64,000 bases of DNA from NCBI GenBank assembly GCA_030847615.1, contig JAUMIR010000002.1, positions 286,916,028-286,980,027 on the forward strand, in the 5' to 3' direction. Of this stretch, positions 29,940 to 41,700 are shown piece by piece. The notes below the pieces were generated by a model, which worked only from the letters and a program-made list of their open reading frames with translations, did not search any database and was not told the DNA's origin. Positions within the stretch are counted from its first letter, which is position 1, and each line of letters opens with the position of its first letter. The stretch is from Gambelia wislizenii. Its lineage: Eukaryota; Chordata; Lepidosauria; Squamata; Crotaphytidae. The translations under genes and the position numbers were made by a program.

Positions 29940-32607
29940 CAGGAGTTGGAATATAGTAATAGAAAGGTACAACCTATTTCAAAGAAATAGACCAAACAGG
30001 AAAGGAGGAGGAATAGCATTATAGGTCAAGGATATTTACACCTGTGAAGAGATCTATGAGTTAAATTCTGGAAGCCGGGTTGAGAGCATCTGCCTAAAAG
30101 GGGGAGAGAAACAACAGGGGTGACATTGTGGGAGTCTACTACATACCCCCAAGCAAACTGAGGACTTGGATGAAGCCTTCTAACAGATGACCAAACATTC
30201 AGAAATGTAGTAATGTAGTAAAAGATGTAGTAGTAATGGGAGATTTCAACTATTCTAACTTTGCCAAGAATATAAGGTCCAACAAACTCCTCACTTGCCT
30301 TGCAGACAGTTTCTTCTACCAAAAGGTAGAAGAAGCAACAAGGGGAACAGCTATTTTAGATCTGATCCTAACTAATAGTGAGGACCTAGTTAATAGGGTA
30401 GAAGTGGTAGATCCTTAGGTGGGAGTGACCATGTTCTCCTGGAGTTTGTTATACAGCAGAAAGGGGGAGCTAAGTATAGTCAGACACTCATTTTGGACTT
30501 TCAGAAGGCTGTTTTCAGTAAACTTAGGGAAATACTGGGTGTGATCCCATGGTCAGCAGGAATATTAAAAGAGAAGGAAGTTCATGATGAATAGGTGTTT
30601 CTTAAAAGGGAGATATTGAAGGCACAATATCAAAACAGCTCCAATGAGGAGGAAAAATAGGAGGTGTCTAAAGGAACCAGGATAGATATCTAAAGAACTT
30701 TCAACTGAGCGAAAATTTATAAGAAATGGAAAAAGGGGGAAATCACTAATGAGGAATTCAAACAAATAGCCAGCACATGTAGGGAGAAAGTCAGAAAAGC
30801 TAAAGTGTAGAATGAGCTCAGGCTTTCTAGAAAGGTTAAAAACAATACGAAGGGTTTTTTGGTTAAGGCTGTGACAAAAGGAACAACAAGGAAATGCTAG
30901 GACCACTGCATGGAGAAGGTGGTGAAAAGGTGGTAACGGGACGCAGAGAAAAGGCAGAACTACTCAACACCATTTTTGCTTCGGTTTTCTCCCAAAGAGA
31001 AAACAGTGTTCAACCTGGGAAAAATTGAGCAGATGATGAAGCAGGTGAAATGCAGCACAAAATAAGTAAACAGGTAGTAGAGTACAGGAGTACCTAGCTA
31101 CTCTAAATGAATTCAAGTCTCCAGGGTCAGATGAACTACATCCAAGGATATTAAAAGAACTGGCAGAAGTATTCTCAGAATCACTGGTAACGATTTTTGA
31201 GAATTCCTGGAATTCTCTGCCGGAGAAGTCCCGGCAGACTAGTGAAGGGCAAATGTCCCTGTCTTTAAAAGTGGGGGTGGGGGAGAGGACCTAAACAATT
31301 ACCATCGAGTCAGCCTGAAGTCAATACCAGGAACGATTCTAGAGCAGATCATTAAACAAGACAGGCTGTAAGCACTAAGAAAGGGATACCGTGATTACTA
31401 AAAGTCAACATGGGGGGTTTCTCAAAAATAAGTCATGACAGACTAATCTTATCTCCTTTTTTTTGGTATAGAACTACAAGCTTGGTAGGTAAAGGGAATG
31501 TTGTGGATGCAGCATATCTTGATTTCAGTAAGGCCTTTGACAAGGGTCCCCCATGATATTCCTGCAAACAAGCTAATAAAATGTAGGCTAGACAAAGGTG
31601 GATTGGTACTGTAATTGGTTGACTGGCCAAACCAAAGGGTGCTCACCAATGGCTCTTCTTCATCCTGGAGAGTAGTGGGGCGCCACAGGGTGCTGTCCTG
31701 TGCTATTCAACATCTTTATAAATGACTAGGATGATTGTATACTGGGTATGCTTATCAAATTTGCAGATGACACCAAATTAGGAAGGGTAGCTAGTACCCC
31801 AGAAGGTAGATACAGAATTCAAAATGACCTTAACAGATTAGAAAGCTGGTCCAAAACTAACAAAATCTCAACAAAGAGATTAGAGTACTACATTTAGGCA
31901 GAAAAAATGGAATGCACAGATATAGCGTGGATGACACCTCGCTTGACAATAGTACATGTGAAAGGGATCTAGGAGACTTAGTAGACCACAAGCTGGACTT
32001 GAGTGAACAGTGTGAAAAGCTAATGTGATTGTATGCTGCATTAATAGGAGTATAGTGTTTAGATTGAGGGAAGTAGTAGTACTACTTTATTCTGCGTTTG
32101 TCAGACCTCACCTGGAATACCGTGTACAGTTCTGGGCACTGCAGTTCAAGAAGGATATTGACAAGCTGGAATGAGTCCAGATGATGGCAACCAAAATGGT
32201 AAATGTTCTGGAAGGAGGAGCAGCTTAGGGACGTGGGTATGTTTAGCCTAGAGAAGAGAAGGTTAAGAGGTGACATGATATCCACATTTAAATATTTGAA
32301 AATATGTCATATTGAAAATGGAGCAAGCTTGTTTTTCTGCTGCTCCAGAGACTAGGATTCAAACAGCAATGGAGTCAAGCTACAGAAAAAGAAATTTCGT
32401 CTAAACGTTAGGAAGAACTTCCTGACAGTAAGAGGTGTTTGGCAGTAGAATGCACTGCCTGGGAGTGTGGTGGAGTCTCCTTTGAAGGTTTTTAAACATA
32501 GGCTGGATGGCCATCTGCCGGGAGTGCTTTGATTGAGTATTTCTACATGGTGGGGGTTGGACTGGATGGCCTTTGTGGTTTCTTCCAGCTCAGTGATTGC
32601 CTCTAAG
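29940..32607 (+). mobile_element. CR1 LINE copy 5, old and decayed
   Basis: Runs from endonuclease sequence (KRNRPNRKGGG..IA near 29985-30015; [12 protein letters not shown] at 30236) through the linker, RT (SKAFDK near 31525, FADDTKL near 31760) to the 3' end (GGACTGGATGGCC..TGGTTTCTTCCAG, 32559-32590). Frames are broken at many points. About 2.6 kb, more diverged than the copies at 1 and 7 kb, so an older insertion. Confidence 0.9.
30236..30418 (+). pseudogene. CR1 endonuclease fragment
   Basis: Longest open piece of the decayed copy: MGDFNYSN...[32 protein letters not shown]. It keeps the GDFN and LDLILTN motifs of the APE domain but has stops on both sides. Confidence 0.85.
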
Positions 32608-33000
32608 TCTTTCTTGGACATCCTTCACAAATTATTCTTTTCACTGTATGTGCTCTATACCTGTGCATTTGTGTTTTATCTCCTGGGAATCCTGTTTATG
32701 AGTTCTGTGTCTAAGCCTGCTGGTTCTTTGTGGTGTGTAGCCAAGTCATTTGGAGTACCTTGGCCAGCTAAGCCAGAAAGATCCCAAGCCTTTTCCTCTA
32801 GGTTTAGAAGAGAAGGCTAAAGCAGTCATTTGGGTGGCAGTGGGTGGCTGTGTGCTATTATGGGTGCCTTGGCTAACTGACACATAATAAGTTTATGATC
32901 TCCTTCCCCAACTCCAAAGGTTATGAGACCAAGAAATAAATATGGCAGCAACACTGTGCACTTACCTAGTAATAAGTCTCTTTGAACATTTAATTAATTA
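32608..33000. other. No gene recognised
   Basis: Unassigned sequence between two LINEs. Confidence 0.4.
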
Positions 33001-33570
33001 CCTCTCTCTCTCTCTCTCTCTCTCTGGCTTTTCTTCGCAAACGAAGATTCAGGAAGGACTCATCCCGCGCTTTCTGCAAGCGCTCTGATCACTAAAAAGG
33101 CCAATCCGAGATAAACAAGTCCGGTTGCAAAAAGCACAGCAGAAGGTCTCCTTGGGTGATGTTTTTGGGTTGTGATTCTTTCTGCGTTGTCGTTTCTCTT
33201 CAAGACTTGTTCAGCGTGAGTTCTCAAATAAGGCTGCAGGATTGTGGATAGTGCGTCTCCATGCCTCCCGATGTGAGTCCAGGGCGGACCACTGTTGGTG
33301 ATCAATTTGGCTGAGCCTGAGATGTTGTTTCAGGGAGTCTTTGTATCGCTTTTTTGGAGCGCCCCTCTTACGCTGACCCGTGGTGAGTTCACCGTAGAGT
33401 AGTATTTTTGGGAGGCAATGGTCCTCCATCCTAGAAACGTGCCCTGCCCAGCGCAGCTGTGTTCTCAATATCATGGCCTCAATGCTGGTGATCCCTACTT
33501 GCTCAAGGACAGCAACATTCGTCACATAGTCAGTCCAGTGTATATTTAGGATTGTGTGTAGACAGCGCTA
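33001..33570 (-). mobile_element. C2HC-LINE 3' copy, minus strand
   Basis: Third sizeable copy of the family at 2 and 28 kb, ending on the minus strand in (AG)n (plus-strand (CT)12 at 33001-33026). The complement of 33211-33525 encodes VAVLEQVGITSIEAMILRTQ, RWAGHVSRM and RYKDSLKQHLRL; the finger region follows in another frame. 5'-truncated near 33570. Confidence 0.88.
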
Positions 33571-34260
33571 TAATTTAACTTGTTTCACGGTAAAACTGTT
33601 TGAGATTGTGCTGAAGGGGAGAACTACTGTACTAGTAGCCAAGAGTACCAAAGTGTTAAAGTGTAGAACACATAGGCCTAGATCCAGTTGGTAGGCCTAA
33701 CCAGGTAAACGCAGCTGAATCAATAGAAAGTTAGTAAGCCAGCACATATGCAATTTCCATTGATTCAGTGGGCCTACTGTAGTTGGGAACTAGCATTAGA
33801 TCTAGACTGTTGACTTTCTGGTAAATAGTATTTTTCTAATTTATCCCTCAAATCCAAAGCTCAAGAAAACACCATGTGACGTAGGACAGCCTGAGAGAAT
33901 GTGAACAGCTGAATGTCACTCGGTGTACATTGTGGCTCAGTGAAGTTTTAACCTAGATCTTCCCACTCCTGATCTGTAGCCAAGCTTTCCTCAGTCTGGT
34001 GCCTTCCAATTGTTGTAGACTGCATGTCCCTCAGAGCTGGCTAGGGAAGTATAAGAGTTGCAGTCTCAAACAACTGGAGGGTACCAGGTATAAGGAAGCT
34101 TTAATTGATTGTGGAACAATGAAGAAATGAGATGTATATTTTCTACTGTACATAACCTTTTAAAAAAGATGAAAATGCTATCTTTAATTATGAACATAGA
34201 GTTTAAAGAACTAGGAACTGATGCCAACTACTTGGTAGTATGTTTGTGAGGCATTACCTG
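33571..34260. other. MITE remnant 33985-34095, otherwise unassigned
   Basis: Arms CTTCCAATTGTTGTAGACTG..CATGTCCCTC and AGAGTTGCAGTCTCAAACA..ACTGGAGGGTACC at 33985-34095 match the short foldback MITE type at 11215. No exon. Confidence 0.5.
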
Positions 34261-35359
34261 ACTAACTCAGGGGCTCTCAACCTTTTCTTTACCAGGCTAG
34301 TGTTCACCAGTACTTTGCCTTGCCTGTGACAGGTCAGAATTTTACAGAATTACACTTTTTCATTCCATGTGGGCACACATTCATGGAAAGGCCTTCTGCA
34401 GCAGTGCTATTCAAAAAGTGGTGGTCCATGGAATGGTACCAATCCCTAAGCAGTTGGCTGCCAGTTCCTGGCAAGTTTCTGGGAGGGAAAAAGAAGCAGT
34501 TGTAGCCAGTAGGGACAAATATGGGCACAAAAATTGCCAGTCCTCCATATTAGATAGCTTGCAATACACTGTTCTACAGCCTCCTACAAGGTTGTTTAGC
34601 ATTCTGGCTTGTTGTGACATCTGAATGTGTCCATTATGTGTTCCCTCTGATCTACATATGTGTAAGGAGAAGGATTTTGGTTTTTAAAAAACAAAAACAA
34701 ATAAACCCAAACTGGCTTAGTTGGTTGTTGTTTGAGCTCTAGGTGGCAATAGATTACTTCGGTTAGTATATATTGTCAGTTGATCATTATATTAACAGCA
34801 GCAGTTTGACAGATTTCAGAGATAAAATGTAAACCTCTCCTTTGAAGTCAGAGAAGTCTAAATATTTGTTTTGCACTTGTCCATTTGTTGAAGTTTTAGT
34901 TTACTTTGGAAGATTGCAGGGCAAACAACAGTTAGCCAGGAATCCCAGTTAGAAGCAGGAAAAAACTGTTCAGTGGTTTAAACGGTGATATTTTAAAGAA
35001 AAGAAACTGCAGATAACAAGGACTGTATGTTTTTCCTGTTAAATTGCCACATGAGAATATTTAAAGTAAAACAACTAAGAAGTAGAAAACATTGTTCCCA
35101 AATACTTAATCTGAATTGCTTTCATTCTCCCTGTCTTTCTATCTGTTATCAAGATGGAGAGTACATTAAAAAAAAAAAAAAAAAGCAGCCAGAACAACTC
35201 AGATAGTGGAGCAGAATTAAGGGAGCACAACTGGCCATGAGTGTTTGCCTTCATTATATTTTCTCATTTTTCATGCTCTGCTAAATAGCTTCTTACAACA
35301 CTCTGTAGAATAACATTGATTTAGCATTAGTGTTCACAGAACCTCAGAAATAGTATCTT
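34261..35359. other. Possible interspersed repeat, no gene
   Basis: AGTGCTATTCAAAAAGTGGT..GGTCCATGGAATGGTACC (34400-34440) has the look of a common repeat. A-run at 35168-35183. No exon seen. Confidence 0.35.
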
Positions 35360-35938
35360 AGGCCCCGTCTACATGAGGGGCAAAAAATACGAACAGGGGG
35401 TAAAAAATCCGAAAAGGCAGGTGTTCGAATGTGAACGATTTGCCTAGATGATTTTTTACCCCCTGTAAAGTCCGTGGCAGAGGTGGGGCTGGGAAAGGAG
35501 GACGGAGGAGGGCAGCGGCGGTAGCAGGGAGTCTGGAGCCAGGTCTGGAGGATGGAGGAAGTCAGAGGTGGCAGCAGCAGCGAGGGGGCTAGCCTGGAAC
35601 CAGGGCAGGGTCCTACCAAGGAGGTGGAGGACAGCAGCGGCATCATCATGGCAATACCTTTAAAAAAATGGCTGCCAGCCACTGATTCCCCTCTTTCTAA
35701 GCCCTGCCCCCTACTTAGCCAGTCAATCAGATGCACTCCTGTTCGTATCTGGGTGAGTGAACAGGAGTGTTTAGACAGGAGGAGTATTCAGAAGCTGCAT
35801 GGATTTATCCAGCTGATCCGGGCGATGAGTTTTGTGCCCCCCCCCAAATGACACGCATTTATTCGAATGGTGGTCTGTACAGATCACAGATTTTTCAAAT
35901 AAATACGTGTCATTTTTCATCGTGTAGACTGCCCCTTA
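35360..35938 (-). mobile_element. 0.6-kb MITE family A, divergent copy A6
   Basis: Ends AGGCCCCGTCTACATGAGG and ATCGTGTAGACTGCCCCTTA are imperfect inverted repeats. Inside, CAGTCAATCAGATGCACTCC and TGTTCGTATCTGGGTGAGTG align with the CAGCCAATCAGATTGCATTG..TGTTTGTATTTG stretch of A4. A GC-rich centre (35480-35650) gives chance open frames. Confidence 0.65.
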
Positions 35939-36942
35939 GTAATTCTTACAAAGCCCAATAAAATACAGTACATCAGTATTAACCCCATATTGTAGGCAGG
36001 GAGGCTGAGACTGAATGCTTAATAATATTTAGGGAATTTATGGCTGAGGTAGGAATTGAACTGGAAATTTTCTTGCTCACAAGTATTGGCAGTAATTCTA
36101 TATAGAATTACTTGGGAGTGAATCCCACAGAACTCTACAAATCACTACACCACCATGAATCAAAATTTTGGTGGCAGCATGTTCTGTTAATGGGATTTCA
36201 ACTATTCTGTGTATAGCAACTTTAAAATAAAAGTAACTAGGAAAAAAATATTTATAAAATAAGAATGGTTTGTTAGGGGAAAACAGAGCTTGCTTCCAGT
36301 TTCCTGAGGCTTGTGGTACATTGTAAAAAGAAAGGAGGTATGCAGTAACAAGACAGAAATATATGAAGATGGTTTAAGAGATTGGGAATAAAGCTTTCCC
36401 AATGTCCCAGTTGGTTTCGGGAGGCAAGTGAATGCGGAAACGAGGGCTATTTAAAGAATTAAAGAGGAAAATATTATTGAGGGAGGGATTATAAAATTTG
36501 AAATGCAACAAGCCAAAACCACTTTGGCTTTTATATCATCTTTTAAGATACTGTCCACTTGATTTTGTTGTCATGCTCTTCTGTGTTTTTTCTGTTATAA
36601 ACAGCCCTCTTCTCTTTACTCACTCCCCCCTTTCAGATAACTTTGGCTTTACCTGCTTATTTGTTTTTGGTTTGTATTTTTGAGCTGCAGTGTAAAAATC
36701 TTCATTTTGGCATATTGGCATTTGTGGGAACTGTTTTGGAATAAATAGCTCAAACTACATTGTGTTATGCTTTGTGAGGCTGTGAGTTTAGGTTTTTCTT
36801 TCTCCAGTTTGGATCTTTGTAGATATTTTGGCCTGCAGCTCCTAAAATCCATACCCATTAGTTATGCTTGCTGGGTCTTAGTCCAAAATGTGTGATAGCA
36901 GTCAAACTGGGGAATGCTGATTGAAGTGGAGTAGTTTATACA
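35939..36942. other. MITE remnant near 36805-36920, otherwise unassigned
   Basis: GGCCTGCAGCTCCTAAAATC at 36831 and nearby inverse sequence fit the short foldback MITE type at 11215. No exon. Confidence 0.4.
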
Positions 36943-37538
36943 AAGGTCTTGTCTATACAAGTACAAACACGTTTGGAAAGGCAGTTATTAGCAACACTGC
37001 GAACAGCCTACACGGCCAAAAGACCCCCCGCTAAACTCCACATGACCCCCTAGCCAGCTGGCTGCTGCGAGTGATTTACTCGCAATTTTAAATCTGCTGT
37101 CACCAATTAAAAAAAAAAAAACAGTTTCCCAGGGTGCGCACAAGCAACATTTTGTATTTACAAATAAAGAAATAAAAAAGAGTATAAAGTCACCATTTGA
37201 TTGACTTACCAGACCCTCACTTAGCTGAAAATCCAACATGGCGGCCGCAGCTGCATTCCCTCTTTGCTACCCCCCCATCCTCATCCAGCCAATCAGATTG
37301 CATTGCCTGTTTGTATTTGTGCAAATGTGAGTGTTCAAATGATCGTACATTCACATGTCGTATGGAGCTTTTTGAAAAATCCATATGAAGCCCCGGATGT
37401 GGCACATACGGACTTTGCAATGGATTTTGCTGCCCCCCTTCTGAATGGCATGTATTTGTGCAAACGGCCGTTTGAATGGATCGCCATATGTTTGCATGCC
37501 GTTCATTTTTTTTTTTTACCATATAGACAACACCAAAG
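36943..37538 (-). mobile_element. 0.6-kb MITE family A, copy A4
   Basis: Ends AAAGGTCTTGTCTATACAAG and ACCATATAGACAACACCAAAG pair as terminal inverted repeats. The inner order (CATGACCCCCTAGCCAGCTG, GCGAGTGATTTACTCGC, CCAACATGGCGGCC, CCAATCAGATTGCATTGCC) is the inverse of A5. Complete-looking, non-coding. Confidence 0.8.
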
Positions 37539-39011
37539 TAAATTTAATCCCATCCGGATTTGGAATTATTTGGGACTGACAGGGGCACACTCCTAATGCT
37601 GCCTCCTCTTGTTTCACAACGTGGTTTAAACTGTACACTGTAAACAAAGAGGCTGGTATTTCTCTCACGTCCATGGTGAGAGTTGCATGGAATTAGTGAG
37701 CATCAAATTATAGTCAATATTTAGATGAATCAGGAAAGAGGACAAAGTGCAAGACTGAGACAAATGTCATGCCACTGGAGAGCTCTGATGGGGAGCATTT
37801 TGGAGAGAGTATTGATCTACTCCACAACAACATGCTCTACAGTGGCAGCTGTCTTTCTATGTGGACATATACAACATAAATATTTACAGACCTGTTCCTT
37901 TAGCAGCTGTGTTTTCAAGACAACAGCAGAAGTAGAGGAGATGCTCATCCCTCAGCTGTGTTCCTCCTTATCCAGCCAATTTGGTAGAAGGCTATCACAG
38001 GTTTTGCCCTCTAGACTGCTGAAAGGGTAGTATCCTAACTGGCTGTTCTCCCATACTGCCTTGAGCCATAAATAAAATGTATTTTAGTTCCTCTTCTTTT
38101 AAGTGTTTCCAAGACCCCTCTTTTAAAACTGGGATGAGTGTGTGGGTACCAAACATTTATGGCCGTGATGATGGAGTGGTAGAGTCCAAGAGACAAGGGG
38201 AGAGATGGTGACATTCCAGATAATGATGTTGGATGTCCTGCTAGGGCTGTAGGATAGAGGCTTTTTGTTTGTAGCAAGTGGCTTTGTGGGATTCCAACAA
38301 GTGTAAACAGATTCTGATAATCTAAACCAAAAGGAGGGAAGAAAGCCCTCCATTAATGGAGTTAGTATTTATGTGGATGTTCTCCAAGAGAAATGGAATG
38401 TACCCTCCTTGAGGAAAACAATGACACAGAGAGCTATTTTATTTGCCTCCTGTGCCATTTGTCTTATGGTACGTTGTCTGTTGTTTGGCTTTTGTAGTAA
38501 AATTCCATGATTCAAATTTAGGGATAGAGATTCAGAGTCTATGTTGCTTGCCAGAGTTTTTTCTTTTTAAAAAAGTTCTATGATCTTCTGCAGATATTAT
38601 CCCAGTGTCCTGGTGATGTGCTGACTGTTTTTAGGCTGTAGCCATATCAATTCTCAGCAGAGCTGAGAAAAGTTACTTTTGGGGCTATAGGCTAGGGATC
38701 CCAGGGGTTCAAAGCTGGTGACCATACGTTCACTTTGTTTACAGACATGAAAAATTTCCCAGCAGAGACAAGACTTCTTTTACAAGGCAATTAATAAGTG
38801 TATTGCTTGTGACCATAGGCCATTGCAAAATGTAATAGAAGTACAAAAGCACAAGTGAGCAATAAAATATACAGCACATAAAATACATATAGGGTAAGAA
38901 TATTTTCAGTATACTATAGTACTTGGCCACTCATTCAGGAAACAAATTTTAAATAACCTAAGAGGGTTAATATTTATTAACAAAATGACATCAAGATTAA
39001 GTAATTTAAAA
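37539..39011. other. No gene recognised
   Basis: Unassigned AT-rich sequence. Open frames of 60-100 codons carry no recognisable domain. Confidence 0.45.
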
Positions 39012-39013
39012 TA

Positions 39014-39240
39014 CAGTGGACCATCAGTATCCACTGGGGTTTAGTTCCAGGACCCCCTGTGGATAGCAAACTCCATGGATGCTCAAGTCCAGTTATAGAC
39101 AATGGTGTAGTAAAATGGTGTCCTTCATATAAAACAGCAAAATCAAGATTTGCTTTTTGGAATTCTTAAAAATTTTTTTTTTCAAACCATAGTTGGTTGA
39201 ATCCGTGGATGCAGAATCCATAGATACAAAGGGCCAACTA
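39014..39240 (+). mobile_element. Tigger-like MITE, family C copy 2
   Basis: CAGTGGACCATCAGTATCC to ACAAAGGGCCAACTA, with TA at 39012-39013 and 39241-39242. Shares ATCCACTGGGGTTT, GATGCTCAAGTCC and GGAATTCTTAAAAATTT-like blocks with 2787-3018. Confidence 0.85.
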
Positions 39241-39527
39241 TATACAACTAACCTGTTACAGTGAGCATAATGCTAAAGTGCACTGATTCAGATCACAAAT
39301 GGATTTCCAGAAAGATCTTCCTTGTAGCAAGAGCAAAACAGCTAAATTGTCAGAAATCATACTGTCAGTATCCCTCCATAACTGTAATAGCAATTTATGA
39401 AGTGATCAAATTGTAGTACAAAAATCTTCCTTTGGGTGGGGAGTTGTACAGTGGGCAATAAAAGAGATTGTAAGGGGTGTTCTTAGCAGGATCAGCCCCC
39501 TGCTCCTCACATTGTACTTTTTTCAGA

Positions 39528-39763
39528 CACTAAGAGCTCTTTCACACTCTGCAGTTATAGTGCTATGATTCCACTTCCAACTACCATGGCTTCATCCTAT
39601 GGAATCGCGGGATGTGCAGTTTCGGGAGGGATATTTGGAATTCTTAGCCAGAGAGCAATAATGCCTAACAAAATCACAAATCCCAAGATTCCATAGGATG
39701 CGGCCATGGCAGTAAAGTGGAAATCATAGTGCTATGATTGTGGAGTATGAAGGGACCCCAGGC
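39528..39763. mobile_element. Foldback MITE, 'gtgcagttt' type
   Basis: TTATAGTGCTATGATTCCAC..CATCCTATGGAATC and GATTCCATAGGATGCGGCC..GTGGAAATCATAGTGCTATG arms form a long palindrome, flanked by CTTTCACAC / GTATGAAGG. Same type as 14430 and 62786. Confidence 0.8.
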
Positions 39764-39983
39764 TTGCATCTGTGGCAGGAACATAGTAGTGGTGTCACAG
39801 GTTGGAGGAGTGTAGCTTCTATCCACTCCTCACTCAGTGGTGCTGAATGCTACCTTCTTTCCTGTGAAACATGGCATGGGGCTTCTGACTCAGTCAAGTA
39901 TTTGATGGGCTCATTTTATTTATTTATTTATTCTTATTTGACATCAATACATTAAACATTACATTAAAATAGGCAGATCAAGA

Positions 39984-40210
39984 GAGCCAGCGTGGTGTAG
40001 TGGTTTCCGCATTAGACTATGACTGGAAACCGTGGTCCGAATGTCCGCTTGGCCATGGAAATCCACTGGGTGACCTTTGGCAGGTCACACTCTCAACTTC
40101 AAGAGGAGGGCAAATGCAAACCCCCTCTTAACAAATCTTGTCAAGACAACCCTATGGTAGGGTCACCATAAGTCAGAACTGACTTGAAGGTACACAACAA
40201 CAACAACACA
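39984..40210 (+). mobile_element. Sauria-type tRNA-derived SINE, full length
   Basis: tRNA-like head AGCCAGCGTGGTGTAGTGG (A-box TGGTGTAGTGG) with a degraded B box (GTCCGAATGTCC), a body with GGCCATGGAAATCCACTGGG, and a tail GGTCACCATAAGTCAGAACT..GACTTGAAGG of BovB LINE type, ending in (CAA)n. The tail explains mobilisation by RTE-BovB. Confidence 0.88.
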
Positions 40211-40388
40211 GATTAAAATCCTTATATGAATGGATGGCAAGTTGTACTGCCATTTTTATTTCATTTGTCCCCATCATGCCCCATGTCCCTGTTTGCTACC
40301 AAGGTATTAAGGCTTATTGCCATTGCTCTGTGCTCCCGAGGCCAAGTCCCCACACCCCTACCACTATCAGCGGGCAGCTTTGGTGGAT

Positions 40389-40641
40389 AGAATCATAGAA
40401 TTGTAGAGTTGGAAGAAACCACGAGGGCCATCTTGTTCAAGCCCCTGCCTCGCAGGAAATCACGATCAAAGCATCCCTGACAGATGACCATCCAGCCTCT
40501 GTTTAAAGACCTCCAAGGAAGGAGACCCCACCACGCTCCGAGGGAGTGTGTTCCACTGCCGAATGGCTCTTACTGTCAAAAAGTTCCTCCTCATGTTGAG
40601 GTGGAATCTCTGTTCCTGGAGATTGCATCCATTGCTCCGAG
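40389..40641 (-). mobile_element. CR1 LINE 3' end, copy 6
   Basis: Plus strand starts AGAATCATAGAATTGTAGAG, the inverse CR1 3' end, and runs into ORF2 C-terminal codons (LNMRRNFLTVRAI, QWNTLPRSVV, RLDGHLSGML on the complement). It breaks off at ~40641. Close to the young copies at 1 and 7 kb. Confidence 0.9.
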
Positions 40642-41433
40642 AGCTGGCTACTCTCTGAATATCTGGTGCTCTGGTATCTTGCAACCCTTGTGGAAAAGGG
40701 TGAACCCAAGTATGTGAGCAGGGTAACAAGTAGAAGGAGATGAAGCACTCTCTGTTTGCTTTTGTGGAACAGGAAACAAGGGAACCTTGGTGACTATTAA
40801 AAATAAGGTTGACTCCCAAGCTCAGCCAGAATTTTTGGAGCCTATCAGTTATCCTTTTAATCTACTAATAGAAAATTAAGTAAACTGTATTGAGAGAGTA
40901 AATGGGTTGGGGTGGAGTGTAACATTTATTTAAATATTGAGTGAGGCCTGTTACTTATTAAACTGGTTGGTGAAATAATCACAGTCTTTGCAGTAGAGAT
41001 ATAAAAGCCTGGAAGGGAAACTGTCCCCCTCCCCAGATAATGTTTTCGCTTTTTCAGCAAAAAAGAAGCGGAAGCTTTGGAAACACTGAAATATGAAACA
41101 TGGAATCTCTGAAATATGTCCTGTTTTGGAATGAGTGAGATACTTTTTAAGGCAACATTTTGGTCATTCAAAATGTATAGTAATGAAGACTAAGTGGAGA
41201 ATACAAATTCCTGCTTATGCAGAAGACATGCTTCACACTTGCTTGAGATCCCTCCATCTTATTCAGCAGTGTAAAACTAACTACGGGTAGTCCACATTTG
41301 GAAACACACCAGATTGCGAAATAAAGTGACTTGTGAAAGGAAGAGAAGTTTGTCTCAGTGCTTGCTAACTTCTTTTTTTCTGAAGTCCACCAAGTTAAAA
41401 ATGAGTCTCAGATCCATATTTAGAATTGAAATA
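40642..41433. other. No gene recognised
   Basis: Unassigned sequence. Confidence 0.4.
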
Positions 41434-41634
41434 CCCTAAAGGCACCAGATCCTGCCTTTTCTTGGAAGTTAAGCAGGATCAACCCTAGTTAGTACTTGGA
41501 TGCGAGACCACCAAGCAATACCAAGGTCATGTTGGTCATGTTTCAGTGAAAAGAACTTGCAAAACAACCTCTGAGTATTCCTTGCCTAAGAAACCCAATG
41601 AAATTCATGGGGTCACCATAAGTTGACTTGAAGG

Positions 41635-41638
<4 letters not shown>
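41434..41638 (+). mobile_element. 5S rRNA-derived SINE with BovB-like tail, copy 1
   Basis: The head matches 5S rRNA across the internal promoter: TTGGAAGTTAAGCAGGATCA (A-box area) and TTAGTACTTGGATGCGAGAC (C-box). The body then switches to GAAATTCATGGGGTCACCAT..AAGTTGACTTGAAGG, the Sauria/BovB-type tail. A chimeric pol III SINE, of the kind I know as 5S-Sauria in lizards. Followed directly by (CT)n(CA)n. Confidence 0.88.
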
Positions 41639-41699
<61 letters not shown>

Positions 41700-41700
41700 A
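41639..41700. repeat. (CT)n(CA)n compound microsatellite
   Basis: About 18 CT units to 41675 followed by 13 CA units to 41700, grown at the 3' end of the 5S-SINE. Confidence 0.97.

Noticed and set aside
37264..37596. 110-codon plus-strand frame
   Set aside because: Lies within MITE copy A4, whose other copies do not keep the frame open.
39984..40060. tRNA genes at the SINE heads (39984, 45012, 56716, 57425)
   Set aside because: A and B boxes are present but the cloverleaf cannot be completed; they continue into SINE bodies.
41440..41535. 5S rRNA gene
   Set aside because: Only part of 5S is present, with mutations, and it is fused to a SINE body and BovB-like tail; the same chimera occurs at 61951-62173.
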